The notes beneath the pieces were generated by a model that saw nothing but the letters and a program-made list of their open reading frames with translations, ran no database searches and was not told the DNA's origin. 64,000 bases of DNA from Setoptus koraiensis. Taxonomy: Eukaryota > Arthropoda. The stretch lies in NCBI GenBank assembly GCA_048013815.1, contig CM106585.1, forward strand, positions 15,500,001-15,564,000. The letters are read 5' to 3'. Positions 34,405 through 45,211 of the stretch are shown one piece after another. The first letter of the stretch is position 1. Every line of letters begins with the position of its first letter. Both the position numbers and the translations under genes were made by a program.

Positions 34405-36460
34405 ATGAGCTCATAAAGCAAACACAGTGACACCGTTACTATTAGCCGGCGAGAGAGATAGGAATGGAGGAACGGGCACCTTAGTAGTGGTAGAAGAAGC
34501 AGTAGTATTAAGGTGGCAGCAGTGGTAATGGCAGTAGCAGTTGTGGAAGTTGAAGGAAAATGACAGATCACGAATCAATATTGCACACTAATTACTGTCT
34601 TATGATGACAAACTTTAACTACCAGAGTCGCTAACTACAAATCGCTATTCATTACACATTGATCGCCGTATGCACTAATATCCAGTATACTCTTGAACAA
34701 AACAATATCAACACACCTACGATTATCGGACAAACATACTGATACTACAGTAGTGGTGCTACTTGCTTGTATATCAGATAGTCTGACTAGTTGCCTCAGA
34801 CGCCTTTGTATGCTTCAGTGGACACCTCCGCTCAAACCATTTGAAATCAACATATCGGAGAGGTAATAATGTTGTCGTTGCAGAGCGTTATGGCTGCTGT
34901 TGTTTTGTCCCAATATTATATATATATATATATATCTAATACCCTTAATAATTCGCTATTCGCATTGCGATTTCTTTCAATCGGACCGTTCATACTATCG
35001 CTCCACTGTTGGCTCGCAGAAAACTACGACACTAATACAAAGGGCAAAAAACAAGAGCAAATGACGGCGGCAACTATGCTCAAGTTTTTGTCGTCTACAA
35101 GTGGCCGTCATAGCTAAACAGCAAAATATTTTGATAAAAATCTTATTATCACCAGCCATATTGTTGTAGCAGTCGATGTGTGTGGCGGACATTACCTGGC
35201 CGGCCGGCTGGCCAGTCAGATGAACCTGAGGTAGAGAGACAGAGCTAGAATCAATACTAATAATTACTAGTGTCACCAATTCGACATACATAGGTTTATT
35301 ATACTACTAGATAGTGCTGTTGTTGCTGGTGTTGGTGGTGATGATGGTGGTGAAACACTAGCTTCTCTTTCTGCCTACCTATCCACCAATATACGATCCT
35401 TAGATTACGACAACAACAACAACAACAACAACAATATTTTACAATCAACAGTAGTGTAATAACGCACAAGAAAGAAACTATTGCCAGCCAAAGGAAGGGG
35501 AGAGATAGCCAATGTGTAGCAGTGTGTAAAATGTCTTTTGTTTTCGCATCAACTTTGTCGTCACTAGTGCCAGTTACCTGTCAACAAGGCTTTGCCACTA
35601 CCACTGCTACTACTAATACTACTACTATCGGTGGTGATAGTGTAGTGGAACTGACGGTGGTGGTAGTGGCGAAAGATGGCAACTCCTTCGCAACATTAGA
35701 CATGGGCTAGCTTGGGGAATTAAATCATATTCCAATACACAACAAATGTTTGTGTGTATGTGTCACCATATTGCTTTGTTGTTACATCATCTCTCGTCTT
35801 GTTGTTGACTATAACGGTAGCGGTAGCAACAATAACAAGAAGAATAACGACAAAAGCAACAACAACCACCAGAAGCATCAACAATAAGACCAGGTGCTGT
35901 TGTTGCACAGTAAACAGAGATATACAATAACGGAGACGGACAAGAAAGAACAAATCCATGCAACATGTACGACACTTTGGCTCGCTATGTGTGTAGTCGT
36001 GATTAGTTCCAACTAATCATATTTCAATTGATTCCATCTTCCACTTGCAAACTATCAGTATGCCTAATTGTGAAACGGACACAGGTGGATACAACAAGTA
36101 GGTTTCTCAGGCATTATGAGAAACAACGGCTTCCTAGCCGAGTACACACAACCATTGGGAAAGAGGCCATGACAGTTTTGTGAGAAGAAGCCTTAAAACT
36201 CACTAATTGCTACACTATCTACTACAGTGGCTATTAAGGCCATTTTTCTAAACCAATTTCGCCCATTAGTATTAATTGCCGAATGTGTATCTGGTTAGCG
36301 ATGTGTAGAGAGAAAGATCACGATGGAGGAAGAAGAGAAAGGAAGTTGTTCTCAGTGGAACTATTTGCTGTTGCTGTTTTTTAATGGTTGTTTGTGTTGG
36401 TTTGTGTGTATGTGTCAACTATCCAATACCATATAGTGTTTGTGTTATGTGGCGAACAAA
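31421..36460. other. Long gene-free stretch with trinucleotide repeats
   Basis: No gene was recognised. It holds TTG/GTT runs (about 32458-32496 and 32808-32872), a TA run (about 34917-34935), CAA runs (about 33680-33697, 34374-34404, 35410-35434), and TATATAAAATAC with several initiator-like pyrimidine stretches near 32630. Frames here are Leu/Val/Thr-rich shadows of repeats. Confidence 0.45.
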
Positions 36461-37473
36461 CTAAACGGCAATACGATCGTTATCCTTTTTTTCTGCATCC
36501 GTATTAGCTATCTTGTTGTTAATTAGGTTGTGAAGTGACACAACCGATCGCACGAGGGATGCTAAGTAAACAACAAGCATTTGATCGTTTGTTGATACAT
36601 AGGTTGACTTGATGAAAGAGTCTCCTGAGACATCAGGCAATAAATTAAATATATCCTGCAGCAGGTAGATTATGGAATAATTGACTGGCAATTTACCATC
36701 AACTATCATGTCTAAGTAATTGCTTATTTCAGCTATCTGTGCACTTAAACCACGTAAGCCCGATAATTGATCTGTAATTCGTTGAGATAATGAACCTAAT
36801 GTAGTGTCTTTAATGTCACGTAATAGATGCTCCACTCCGACCTCTTCAGCCTCCTCTGCGCCTATCTCTGAGGCAACATGCTCGAATGTTTTTGATGTGG
36901 GCGTGCCATCGTCATGGACCTCCTCCACAGAGAAGTAGGCTTTTGTTGGTAAACCTGTAAATAAATTCGTGTCAATTATTGAGGATAGACAACATAAGTA
37001 AATATGATTCAATTGGTAACATTATGATTAAGACAGATATGTAAATTGGTTGGTTCTAAGTACTTGCCTGAAAAATCCTGTGACAACTTGGCATCTATTA
37101 TAACTAAAACTGAATTAACTCCGGAGTATTTTCTAACAAGATCATTGATTGCAATGTCATTTTGGTCCAATTTGGGTCCTGTGTGATACCAGCCAATAAT
37201 TTTCTCTCTTGAATTGACCTTCTTGAACATTGCGTACATGTTGTCAAGATAATCGTGATCGAAGAACCACACATCCTTGTCGCTGTCGTCTTCATCGAAT
37301 GGAACACCAAATGAATTGCTAATATCGAGTACTCCTTTCGAGCGCCAACAGCCCAACAAGATACCGGCAACACGTTTGTGATTTCCTATCTTGCCCATGC
37401 GATTATAATGGTCAACGACAGACAGCAACACCAATGGGTGCACAATGACTTTTTGGACGGGTAATAGAGACAT
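36461..37473 (-). CDS. Rpn8: 26S proteasome regulatory subunit Rpn8 / PSMD7
   Basis: Two exons (37473-37068 and 36954-36461) encode 299 aa. Rpn8 is the non-catalytic MPN partner of the deubiquitinase Rpn11 in the 19S lid. The start [20 protein letters not shown] matches the family. The MPN domain spans about residues 7-140, and the JAMM metal site is absent as expected ([13 protein letters not shown]). The second exon holds the conserved [20 protein letters not shown] and [16 protein letters not shown], then the helices that pair with Rpn11. The intron uses a GC donor (TCAG|GCAAGT, acceptor TTACAG), since no GT site restores the frame. The protein ends at [18 protein letters not shown] and lacks the long Lys/Glu tail of vertebrate PSMD7. 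The longer upstream frame is not needed, because the downstream ATG matches the family start. Confidence 0.96.
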
Positions 37474-38310
37474 TTTTCCGTTATTGTTGTTGGTTAGGAT
37501 TGTCTGGCTTGGTGGTGGTGAGGTAAATAAAATCCGACTAATATTATTATTATCCAGCAAAAGATCTGGTGTAAGACAGATGTGCACTGGTTGTTACGTT
37601 TTGTTTTTTGCCTGCGCGCAACTAAGCGCGATTTTTGAAACATCCCAGTTTAAAAAATTCGCACGTTTAGTTTTCAGTCATCAGGACAGGAGGTGGCACT
37701 AGCTCCCTTTACGTTTCTCTCACTTTTGGAGCACGCTCGAGATCGAACAATCTAAACAAGATGCATCTCTGAGAATATCTCTGTTCGAATCGCAACCTAA
37801 TCCCTCTGTTGGTGCCTTTGTCTCGCCGGCTAGGTACAGGAAGAATCCCGTTTGAATCGTCGGCTGGGGGGAGAGCTGGGAGATAACCTTCTCGTTTCAA
37901 AAACGAGTAGAGGGATATGAAGGTAAAGGTTGCAGACATCGTGTGCCTGGGAGGAAAAAAGCATTCATTTCAGTTGTTCACCGATTCTATATACTCGTGA
38001 GAGAACGATAACAACACTGAAAAATGTTGCACGCTGTTCTAGCCAGTTTTTGGTTTTCTCTCCTCTAGAGGGATGCACACGTTTTGATTTTTATAATAAA
38101 ACAGCGCCCTCTAGGCATTGTATCGAACCAAACTTGGTGCAACTATTTGCATGCGCACACACACAAAGGCACAGCCCAGCTCAAGAGTACAAGTTGTGCA
38201 CTGGGTGGATTAGTCAGTGTACCTGTTTCAAACTTGTGCCCCACTTAGTTTAGCTGAATTATCGAGCAAGTTAGGTTTCCCAAGCAGAAAACTTAAAATT
38301 GTGCAGCACA
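37474..38310. other. Region upstream of Rpn8 and of the small plus-strand ORFs
   Basis: No gene was recognised. It probably holds the Rpn8 promoter on the minus strand. An inverted CCTCTAGAGGGA lies at about 38063, and a related GCGCCCTCTAGG at about 38103. Confidence 0.4.
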
Positions 38311-38616
38311 ATGAACACACAAATAAACTATGGAACTGGACAGCGTAGATTTCGTTTTCACGCGACCACCCGAGAGGCTCTTCTGCGCCCAATTGTTTAT
38401 AATCACCTTCGATTGGGGGCCTCCCATCAACAAAATACCAGGCCAACAATTACTTCTTATAAGACATGTGCATTTGCACGAAAACATTCATTTCAATTGA
38501 CCAGATGGATGAGAGTCGCAGCTGTTATTGGTTTGTCTTCTCATTTTTACCGCAAAACATTAGAACAAATCAACACAGGTAACGCTCCCAAAACGCCACA
38601 TAATCCACAATACTAA
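38311..38616 (+). CDS. Small basic hypothetical protein
   Basis: ATG in the context AGCACAATGAAC opens 101 codons (MNTQINYGTGQRRFRFHATT...) ending in a Pro/Asn-rich tail. It is Arg/His-rich with one moderately hydrophobic stretch (MRVAAVIGLSS) and no domain I recognise. A donor-like ACACAG|GTAACG lies inside it near 38578, and a branch-like TACTAAT follows at 38610, so it could be the first exon of the Cys-rich ORF downstream. However, the phases only fit a weak acceptor (ATCGAAG at 38734). Whether it is real is uncertain. Confidence 0.35.
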   Translation: MNTQINYGTGQRRFRFHATTREALLRPIVYNHLRLGASHQQNTRPTITSYKTCAFARKHSFQLTRWMRVAAVIGLSSHFYRKTLEQINTGNAPKTPHNPQY

Positions 38617-38652
38617 TCTTTGCTCACGGCGCAAAAAAGCACCCTAATAATT

Positions 38653-38913
38653 ATGACCAGATCAATCAAAATTCAACCTGAAAACATCAGTAGGAGCAAC
38701 AGTAGGACATTTACCCCAAAGAAGACTATCGAAGCGCGCCCAAGATTACAGCCTGGAGCTTGCAGGCGATGTGTAGAAAAGGTCTGCTTCATTTGTCCCG
38801 ATTGTGACAACTCTTGGCAGTGTTATTTTCATTGGTGTTATATTTTATTTGGATTTACATTGGCCCTTGGCCTTGTCGCACTTATATTGTATCTAGGTGA
38901 TTACTGGAAATAA
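38653..38913 (+). CDS. Small Cys-rich single-pass membrane protein
   Basis: An 86-residue ORF from ATG 38653 to TAA 38911-38913. Residues 1-45 are basic and Ser/Thr-rich. Then comes a dense Cys cluster, CRRCVEKVCFICPDCDNSWQ followed by CYFHWC, with three CxxC pairs as in a metal-binding knuckle. It is followed by one hydrophobic helix (YILFGFTLALGLVALILYLG) and a short DYWK tail. I do not recognise the family. The layout suggests a tail-anchored protein with a cytoplasmic zinc site or palmitoylated cysteines. Its stop lies 6 bp from the convergent SMARCC stop, so the two 3' UTRs must overlap. Confidence 0.6.
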   Translation: MTRSIKIQPENISRSNSRTFTPKKTIEARPRLQPGACRRCVEKVCFICPDCDNSWQCYFHWCYILFGFTLALGLVALILYLGDYWK

Positions 38914-38919
38914 ATCTCG

Positions 38920-41268
38920 TCAACAAATATCTTGGACTTCTTGCTGTCTTGCTTTGTATCCAGCAGCCTTTATTTGCTCTTGGTGGAATTGTTGCCGCTC
39001 TTGAAGAAGCTGTTGGCGCTGATACTCCAAGGTTTCTCTTTCCTTGTCCATCAACGACTCAAGTTCCTCAAAATGTTTCATTTTGATATCGAGCTTTTTC
39101 AACTGGGTGTCTATCAAGACAGATACTAATGACTTAATTTTACGTTCTTCGATAGCCGCTAAATGTTTTGCTTTAACGGCTGCAGCGCCAAGGGCACAAG
39201 CTGCCGCAATAGATAAGTTTTCCTCATTGAGAAGACGGGCTTGTGGAGTGAGAGTCTCGCTTGTACTTTCGGACACTTTTTGATGAGATGAATCAGTAAC
39301 TGGCTGTTCTTTTTCTTTTTCTTGCGTTTTCGCTCCGATGGCTTCAGTGGGTTTGTCGGTCTCTTGTTCCTCAGGTGTGGATTGCTCATTATTTTCAGGA
39401 GGAACTTCTTTTACATTATTGTTCTCCAACTCAGATCTGATTAATTTATCATTTTCGTTGGGATGATCGTTGACGACACCATTAGTTATTGTTGACTTAC
39501 TAGACGAATCTGAGATTGAATCATTCTTTTCGGTGGTTGCAGTGACATCCTTATTCTCGTTCGTAGTCCTATTTTCTTGGTCTGATTTCGAATCCCTCTC
39601 TGTTATACCCCCTTCCGCTGTTACAGGATCTTTTGCTTGTGTATCAGCAGCATTTTCTTCATTTTTTTGAGTGTCAATCAATTTAGCCTGTTTTGCTGTT
39701 TCTGCATCATCATTCTTTTTACTTTTTTCTTCATCTTCTTGGTTCTTCATCACTTTGGCTTTGTCAGCTAACTTTGAGAATTCATTTAAGGCTGCTTTGG
39801 CAGCGGCTGAAGCAACTCTTGGATCCACAACAGATGCTAGGAAAGCCACAGTTGACATTATAGGGTTGCCTGACTTAGAAAAGGGTATAGGTTGGTTGTC
39901 AAGTAAGGTAGACTCATCGCTGAATTCAGCAAGGAAAGGATCCTCGATAGGTAAGCGAAGAAAGTGCAAAATGCATTCGTCTTGTGTTCTACTGCCGACA
40001 TGTTCACACACTTTGTTCCAATCATCTCTAAAAAGTTCAATGCCTTCAAGTAGTAAAAGTGTTTCGGCCTCGTTCCATTCCCTAGATACAGTAGCTGCTC
40101 CTCGATATTGAAAATTTGCATTCTGAAGAGCATACTGGTCCCACTTGAGACCGAAATTGTTTGCCATCCTCGTCTTCATAGCTTTTTTCTGTTCTTTTTG
40201 TGCCTCAGACAAAGCCTCGTCACGTTGTCTCATGTCTAATAATTGGGTGGAAGCTGGTTCGTTTTTAACTTTGGTATTCTCCATTGGTTTCAATCCAGAT
40301 GGTGTATCAACGATAACATGAAAATGATTTGTGGACGGGGGTCCCATGGGAGATGGCCGAATATCAGGATCGACCTGATAGTTAATGAGACCCCATTGCT
40401 CTAGAAAGGCATGCACTCTCATGATCGCACAAACATCTCCAGCAAGATTCCTACGGCATGCTGTTACACTCAAATATTCAGTAGGATTCAATCTATACGT
40501 GTCAATTATAAAGTTCCGATAAGCAATATATACCTCAGGCGTCTTAGACTTATTGGTGCTGTTGAAGAATTCTGGTAAGGCTCTACGTTCCACAGAATGT
40601 ATACAATTATAATTGAACCATGAAGAGTAGCTTGGCACAATAATGTGGCTAATTTGGTCTATGAACTGACTATCTTTATCATTTTCGCTCTCACTAGATT
40701 TTCCCAATTCTTTTTGAATATCTGCTGTTTGAGATGCCGCCATCTTGGGCGAAGCAATATGGCGAACTGAGTTTAACTGCTGATAATCACCATTCTCATT
40801 ATTATTGGGATTGCTAACTAACTGTGCAGCCACCGATTCATTTTTAATATCTAGATCCAGCACAACTCCACCTCTGACGGGAGCCATATCTGAACCTGGG
40901 TGCACCTTAGGAGGTGCGCGTGGCGAATGGACTTCACGCAAATTAATCTCATCTGGTGGATCATCCATATGTTTAGTGGGATCCGAGTCCTGCCCTGCAT
41001 CTAAGTTATTATTGTTACTTGCAGAGTTTCTACTTTTTCTTTTGTTTCCCCTCGATTCGCATCCTGTTTTACTGTTGTTGGTAGCAGCAGCAGTCTTTGC
41101 CCTCTTAGCACGTTCTGTATGATTATGAGTCCCATTACTGATGTTATTTACAGATTCATCATTATTAGGTGTTGATGGTGATCTCTTTCTCTTTTGGCTG
41201 GATGCTAATTCAGCCTGATTACCGATTGCCACGGCTTTAGAAGCAGGTAGTGCTTGATCTTTTGGCAT
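38920..41268 (-). CDS. mor: SWI/SNF complex subunit SMARCC / Moira (SWI3)
   Basis: A single exon of 782 aa from the first in-frame ATG at 41268; the frame stays open without ATG to about 41370. SMARCC dimers scaffold the BAF/PBAP chromatin-remodelling core in the nucleus. Residues about 205-300 form SWIRM (IIVPSYSSWFNYNCIHSVER, SKTPEVYIAYRNFIIDTYRL, AIMRVHAFLEQWGLINYQVD). Residues about 396-442 form SANT (EWNEAETLLLLEGIELFRDD, HVGSRTQDECILHFLRLPIE). Residues about 685-775 form the C-terminal helix and coiled coil (AVKAKHLAAIEERKIKSLVS, KMKHFEELESLMDKERETLE). An acidic/Gln-rich linker lies between. The N-terminus is disordered with basic patches (QKRKRSP, NKRKSRN). The chromo/BRCT-like N-terminal module of animal SMARCC (about 400 aa) is missing, and no frame upstream encodes it. 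Confidence 0.95.
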   Translation of the reverse strand: MPKDQALPASKAVAIGNQAELASSQKRKRSPSTPNNDESVNNISNGTHNHTERAKRAKTAAATNNSKTGCESRGNKRKSRNSASNNNNLDAGQDSDPTKHMDDPPDEINLREVHSPRAPPKVHPGSDMAPVRGGVVLDLDIKNESVAAQLVSNPNNNENGDYQQLNSVRHIASPKMAASQTADIQKELGKSSESENDKDSQFIDQISHIIVPSYSSWFNYNCIHSVERRALPEFFNSTNKSKTPEVYIAYRNFIIDTYRLNPTEYLSVTACRRNLAGDVCAIMRVHAFLEQWGLINYQVDPDIRPSPMGPPSTNHFHVIVDTPSGLKPMENTKVKNEPASTQLLDMRQRDEALSEAQKEQKKAMKTRMANNFGLKWDQYALQNANFQYRGAATVSREWNEAETLLLLEGIELFRDDWNKVCEHVGSRTQDECILHFLRLPIEDPFLAEFSDESTLLDNQPIPFSKSGNPIMSTVAFLASVVDPRVASAAAKAALNEFSKLADKAKVMKNQEDEEKSKKNDDAETAKQAKLIDTQKNEENAADTQAKDPVTAEGGITERDSKSDQENRTTNENKDVTATTEKNDSISDSSSKSTITNGVVNDHPNENDKLIRSELENNNVKEVPPENNEQSTPEEQETDKPTEAIGAKTQEKEKEQPVTDSSHQKVSESTSETLTPQARLLNEENLSIAAACALGAAAVKAKHLAAIEERKIKSLVSVLIDTQLKKLDIKMKHFEELESLMDKERETLEYQRQQLLQERQQFHQEQIKAAGYKARQQEVQDIC

Positions 41269-42516
41269 GTGGGCAGAGTGCGTGTGGCGTAATTGTGACT
41301 GTAGCCTATCTATGTTCCTCAAGATGATTTTTCTATTAGATTTTTTTTCAATACAATTGTATCGAATAGATATGGTCTAGCCAAATAAAGGTTGGAGTAC
41401 CTAGCGAATACGTTAAATCATTAGTTCCAATAAGTGTTCGTATGAATATCATATGTTATGCCTCACAATATGGATAGTGATGTTATTTTTAATAATGGTG
41501 TTGCGTTTCCAGCCTTCATATGCTCATACCATTTGGATTGAAGTCATCACTTAATTTAGTTTAGATTTTATATTACTTCAAGAAAAAAAAATAATTCAAT
41601 CCATTAAATAGTTACAGGTAGTTTGTAGGACATTTTACACACAATTAATCGATATGATATGAATGAATGTAAAACGAATTATTTATTTTGTCAGTTATTT
41701 ATTACAGATATACTGGGTGTAAATCTCACTTCTTACCAATCTTCTGTGCCTGGTTTTGTACACACGAAGCTTGAGATTGCGTATGTGCGCGATTCGGTCG
41801 ATCTCGTGCAGGCTATCTGATTTTTGTGCAAAAAGTAGATTCAATCATACAGGCACAAAATAGTAAATTAGCGTTTTGTGCCATTCTTTTACGCAAGCAG
41901 CGCACAAGTGCGTCCGTGTGCTTGTGCGCAGCGAATCGGCAAGAAGTGAGATAACACCCAGCACATGAATGCTTCAAGCGCGGTTTATTTTACGCTGCCT
42001 CTAACGCTGCATCCATCGCGAAAGCATGCGAGATGTTAAACGAGTCACATATGCTGCCGTTCTCAGCCTCTACACATTGCCATGTGCTGTCTACTAACTA
42101 ACAATGACTGAAGCTGGATACAGCCACAACACGGCGCCACCATCGATATTTCGTCACTGTGTGCTGGTAACTTTCTTTTTTTTGTCTATGCTTTCATTTA
42201 TTGTGCCTCGATTCAATGGTCACTAACCCAGAACGAATTAGCATAGTGATATACAGGCCATATCACAATTTTCAAACTACATGTTTCGAAAAGAATGATT
42301 TTGGCTTCTTTTGTTAGATACCTATTATACATTTAGATACACACAACGAGAAGAATTCTAACAGTTGCCGTTATTTTCAGCTGGTGTGATTCCTGTCACT
42401 TGATTGATTCACCACCACAATAAGTTTACTATTGTCGAGGAGGATGTGAGGAAGAGTAGAAGAAGAAATTCATATTCACTGCCATAACATTTAATTTGCC
42501 AGATCTGCCATTAGCC
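41269..42516. other. Divergent promoter region between SMARCC and the Dlg5-like gene
   Basis: The two genes face away from each other here, so both promoters should lie in this interval. It is otherwise AT-rich unique sequence with one MITE-like insertion (41713-41961). Confidence 0.5.
41713..41961. mobile_element. MITE-like element, 249 bp, with 21-22-bp terminal inverted repeats
   Basis: The left end CTGGGTGTAAATCTCACTTC (41713 onward, then TT) and the right end AAGAAGTGAGATAACACCCA (41941 onward, then G) are reverse complements except for a one-base indel. The interior is non-coding and has its own inverted repeats, for example GCGCACAAG ... CTTGTGCGC near 41899-41928. The flanking bases are TA on the left and CA on the right, so a target duplication is not clear. 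It is a non-autonomous DNA element by structure; the parent family is unknown. Confidence 0.72.
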
Positions 42517-45211
42517 ATGTCAAACCGACATCCATCTGTCTACCACAGGCAGCAGCCTGATTACATCTCACTGAAAGGTTCTGCGAGCGGACTAAACTCG
42601 CAACGGCCTCAGGTGGATCCCATTATTGATAGATTAGAACAAGCGCAAAGTGAGGTGACTCGATTGAAGAAGGCCTACGATGACATTGTCGAGAAACGCA
42701 ATCATCTAAAGGTAGAATGTCGTATGGGTATACAAGCGATGTGTGTCGCTGGTAGAAGAAACGAAATACTTCAGAATCAATTGGCCAATATTATGCAAAA
42801 CAGTAATGCTAAAGAGATCAGTCGACTACAAAGTGAGAGAGATGCTGCCGTGCATGATTATAATTTAGTTATGCAAGAAAGAGACACTGTTCACAAGGAA
42901 ATAGACAGGCTACAGGAAGATCTGAGCGAATCTCAGCGAACCTGTTCTATATTGGAGACAGAGAAACGTATGTCAGCCAGTGAGATTGAGAGCCTAAAGG
43001 AAAAACTAGATATCACCATAAAAGAGAGGAATAGACTAGCGGGAAACTGCCAGGACCTGCGTAATCAAGTCAATAATTTAATGTCGATCATATCATCTAA
43101 TACTCCAGCTTGCGACTATCAAAGCTCACCTCAACAGGTGGCCGGACACATGGGGTCAATGCATCGAAATTTTCACACAGCGTGCCCCTCCATCATGAAT
43201 GATAGTTTGTACAGATATTACACTTCTTCAACATCTAGTTACGGTACTAGATTGAGCAACTGTTCGCAGGGTGGATTGTCTTCGATAACTAATTCTCGTT
43301 CCAATAACCATACCTGGCAACCTACAAAAGATAATGTCCTATCACCTACACATTTAGATTGCGCCGATCGTCCATCGATTGTTACCCCAGATGACAGTAA
43401 CGCAATACTAAAATCTGGAAATATATTGAATAGTAACTACGATAATCATCGACTTGCAACGCACAAGACTTCGTTATATCAGGAAAGTGCCTACTCCTCA
43501 AGATTCAGTGGCTCAAATGTCGAATTTTCCAAGGTGCAATCACAATCACCTTATTCGAGTTTATGCACCTATGACGGAAACAGTCGGTCTACATCCACCC
43601 CTTTAGCAGAAAATGTTGGTCACATGAGGCTAGGTGCAACAAGTGGGACAAACGATAAAAGTTTGGGTAGTAATGGCCAGCAAACCTACAATCAAGCAAG
43701 CGAATCAAGAGACATGCGGATGCTAATCTCTAGAATTGATGATCTCACATACAAACTAACTGAAGCTCAATGTGATGCTAGGCATTTGGCAGAAAATAGA
43801 GAACAGATCATCGTGGAGCGAGATAAGTTGGTATCAGAAAGAAACTCTATACGTCTTCTTTGTGATAGATTGCGCCGAGAAAGAGACGGGGCAGTGAGTA
43901 AGCTTGCTGAGGCCCTGCACGACTCAAACAATTTCAAACTCCTGATGGCTGAACAACGAGTGGAAATGAAAGAATTGAGACATTTGCAGGATCACTATGG
44001 TGTTAAACATGATCGTGACACGCTTGGATATAGTTCGACATCCATGATAACACATAAAGGTTGCAACGATTATCATTCAAATCAGCACCATCCAAAGAGC
44101 AATATCCATTATCACAATCAGTGCCATCAAGCTTCCAAAAACTGCAAATTGTTCGCGAGTCATCAGATATTAAATAACAATAATTTAACATCAATGTTAG
44201 GTCAGACAAATCTATTTAGAACCTCAGCACAATCAGAGAGCAACTCATGTGACATTGTTTCGAGCTCAACCAACAGCATGAATACAACATCAAATCAAGG
44301 CCAGCTTCGGAGATCAGTATACAATAATTCCAATTCTACTGTCAATCCCGCGATACCAAACAACCATAGCACGACTTCGAAAACTGTTGATTGCATCTTG
44401 AAGAATAACAATCGTTCTAACAAGCAAAAATCTCAAACGAATAACAATCATGACTCGTCAAAATTAGATTTATCAACTTTACCGGAGAATAGAGATTCAG
44501 AACTCCAAGCAAATAAGAGTAGTCAATCATCATCACCAAAATTATCCTCAACCCATGAGGTCTCTAGCTCCTCTATTCCATCTCAGACAAGCACCACTGT
44601 CCAATGCAAGGCGAGCCTTGAGTTGGCTGTGGATGCAGATTTTTCTTTCGAGCTTCCTGTACTAAAGCCAAATGATGTAAAAAAACCATCGGCAGACAAA
44701 GATCAGCACACACAATCATCCAATGATCTTAACATATCGGAATCAACCTGTGACCGTTCAAACAAGTTGAGATCAAACAACAGTAACAACTATCAAGAAT
44801 CAGTTAGCTCCAGTGAGCAAATCTCATCCTATCAAAACAATTCTGAGAATTCACTCATGAAATATGGCTTCGACATAAGTGATAGAAGCGAATTAGGTAA
44901 GATACTCATTTTAGTTTTCTCACACTTACGGATACACTAAATTAGTTTTACAGAGAACTATGACTGAACTCTCATTACAATTTTTTTCAACAGGTATCAA
45001 AGGTATATTCGTGGCTAGTGTCATGAAAGGCAGCCAAGTTGAGCAATTTCTGGAGGTAGGAGACCAATTATTGGATGTGAATGGAGTTAATTTGCGTCAA
45101 GCAACTAGCCATGCTCAAGCTAAAGAATTATTCAACTATTACTATCACACAGAGAATCCTATCCGAATTGCGTGTCGTCGTAGGACCTCTAGCTATACCA
45201 TAAACAGATAG
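42517..45211 (+). CDS. Dlg5-like coiled-coil PDZ protein (short form)
   Basis: Two exons (42517-44896 and 44994-45211), joined as GAATTAG|GTAAGA ... CAACAG|GTATC, encode 865 aa. The start is the first ATG (TTAGCCATGTCA). Residues about 39-191 and 400-493 are coiled coil; the second (LLCDRLRRERDGAVSKLAEA) closely resembles the segment before the first PDZ of DLG5. A Ser/Asn/Gln-rich disordered region lies between and after. The C-terminus (about 782-860) is one PDZ domain: YGFDISDRSELGIKGIFVAS, EVGDQLLDVNGVNL, HAQAKELFNYYY, PIRIACRRR. DLG5 proteins are membrane-associated guanylate-kinase-like scaffolds for junctions and polarity with four PDZ domains, SH3 and GUK. This gene stops after one PDZ, and I see no SH3 or GUK sequence downstream on this strand. 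Confidence 0.78.
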
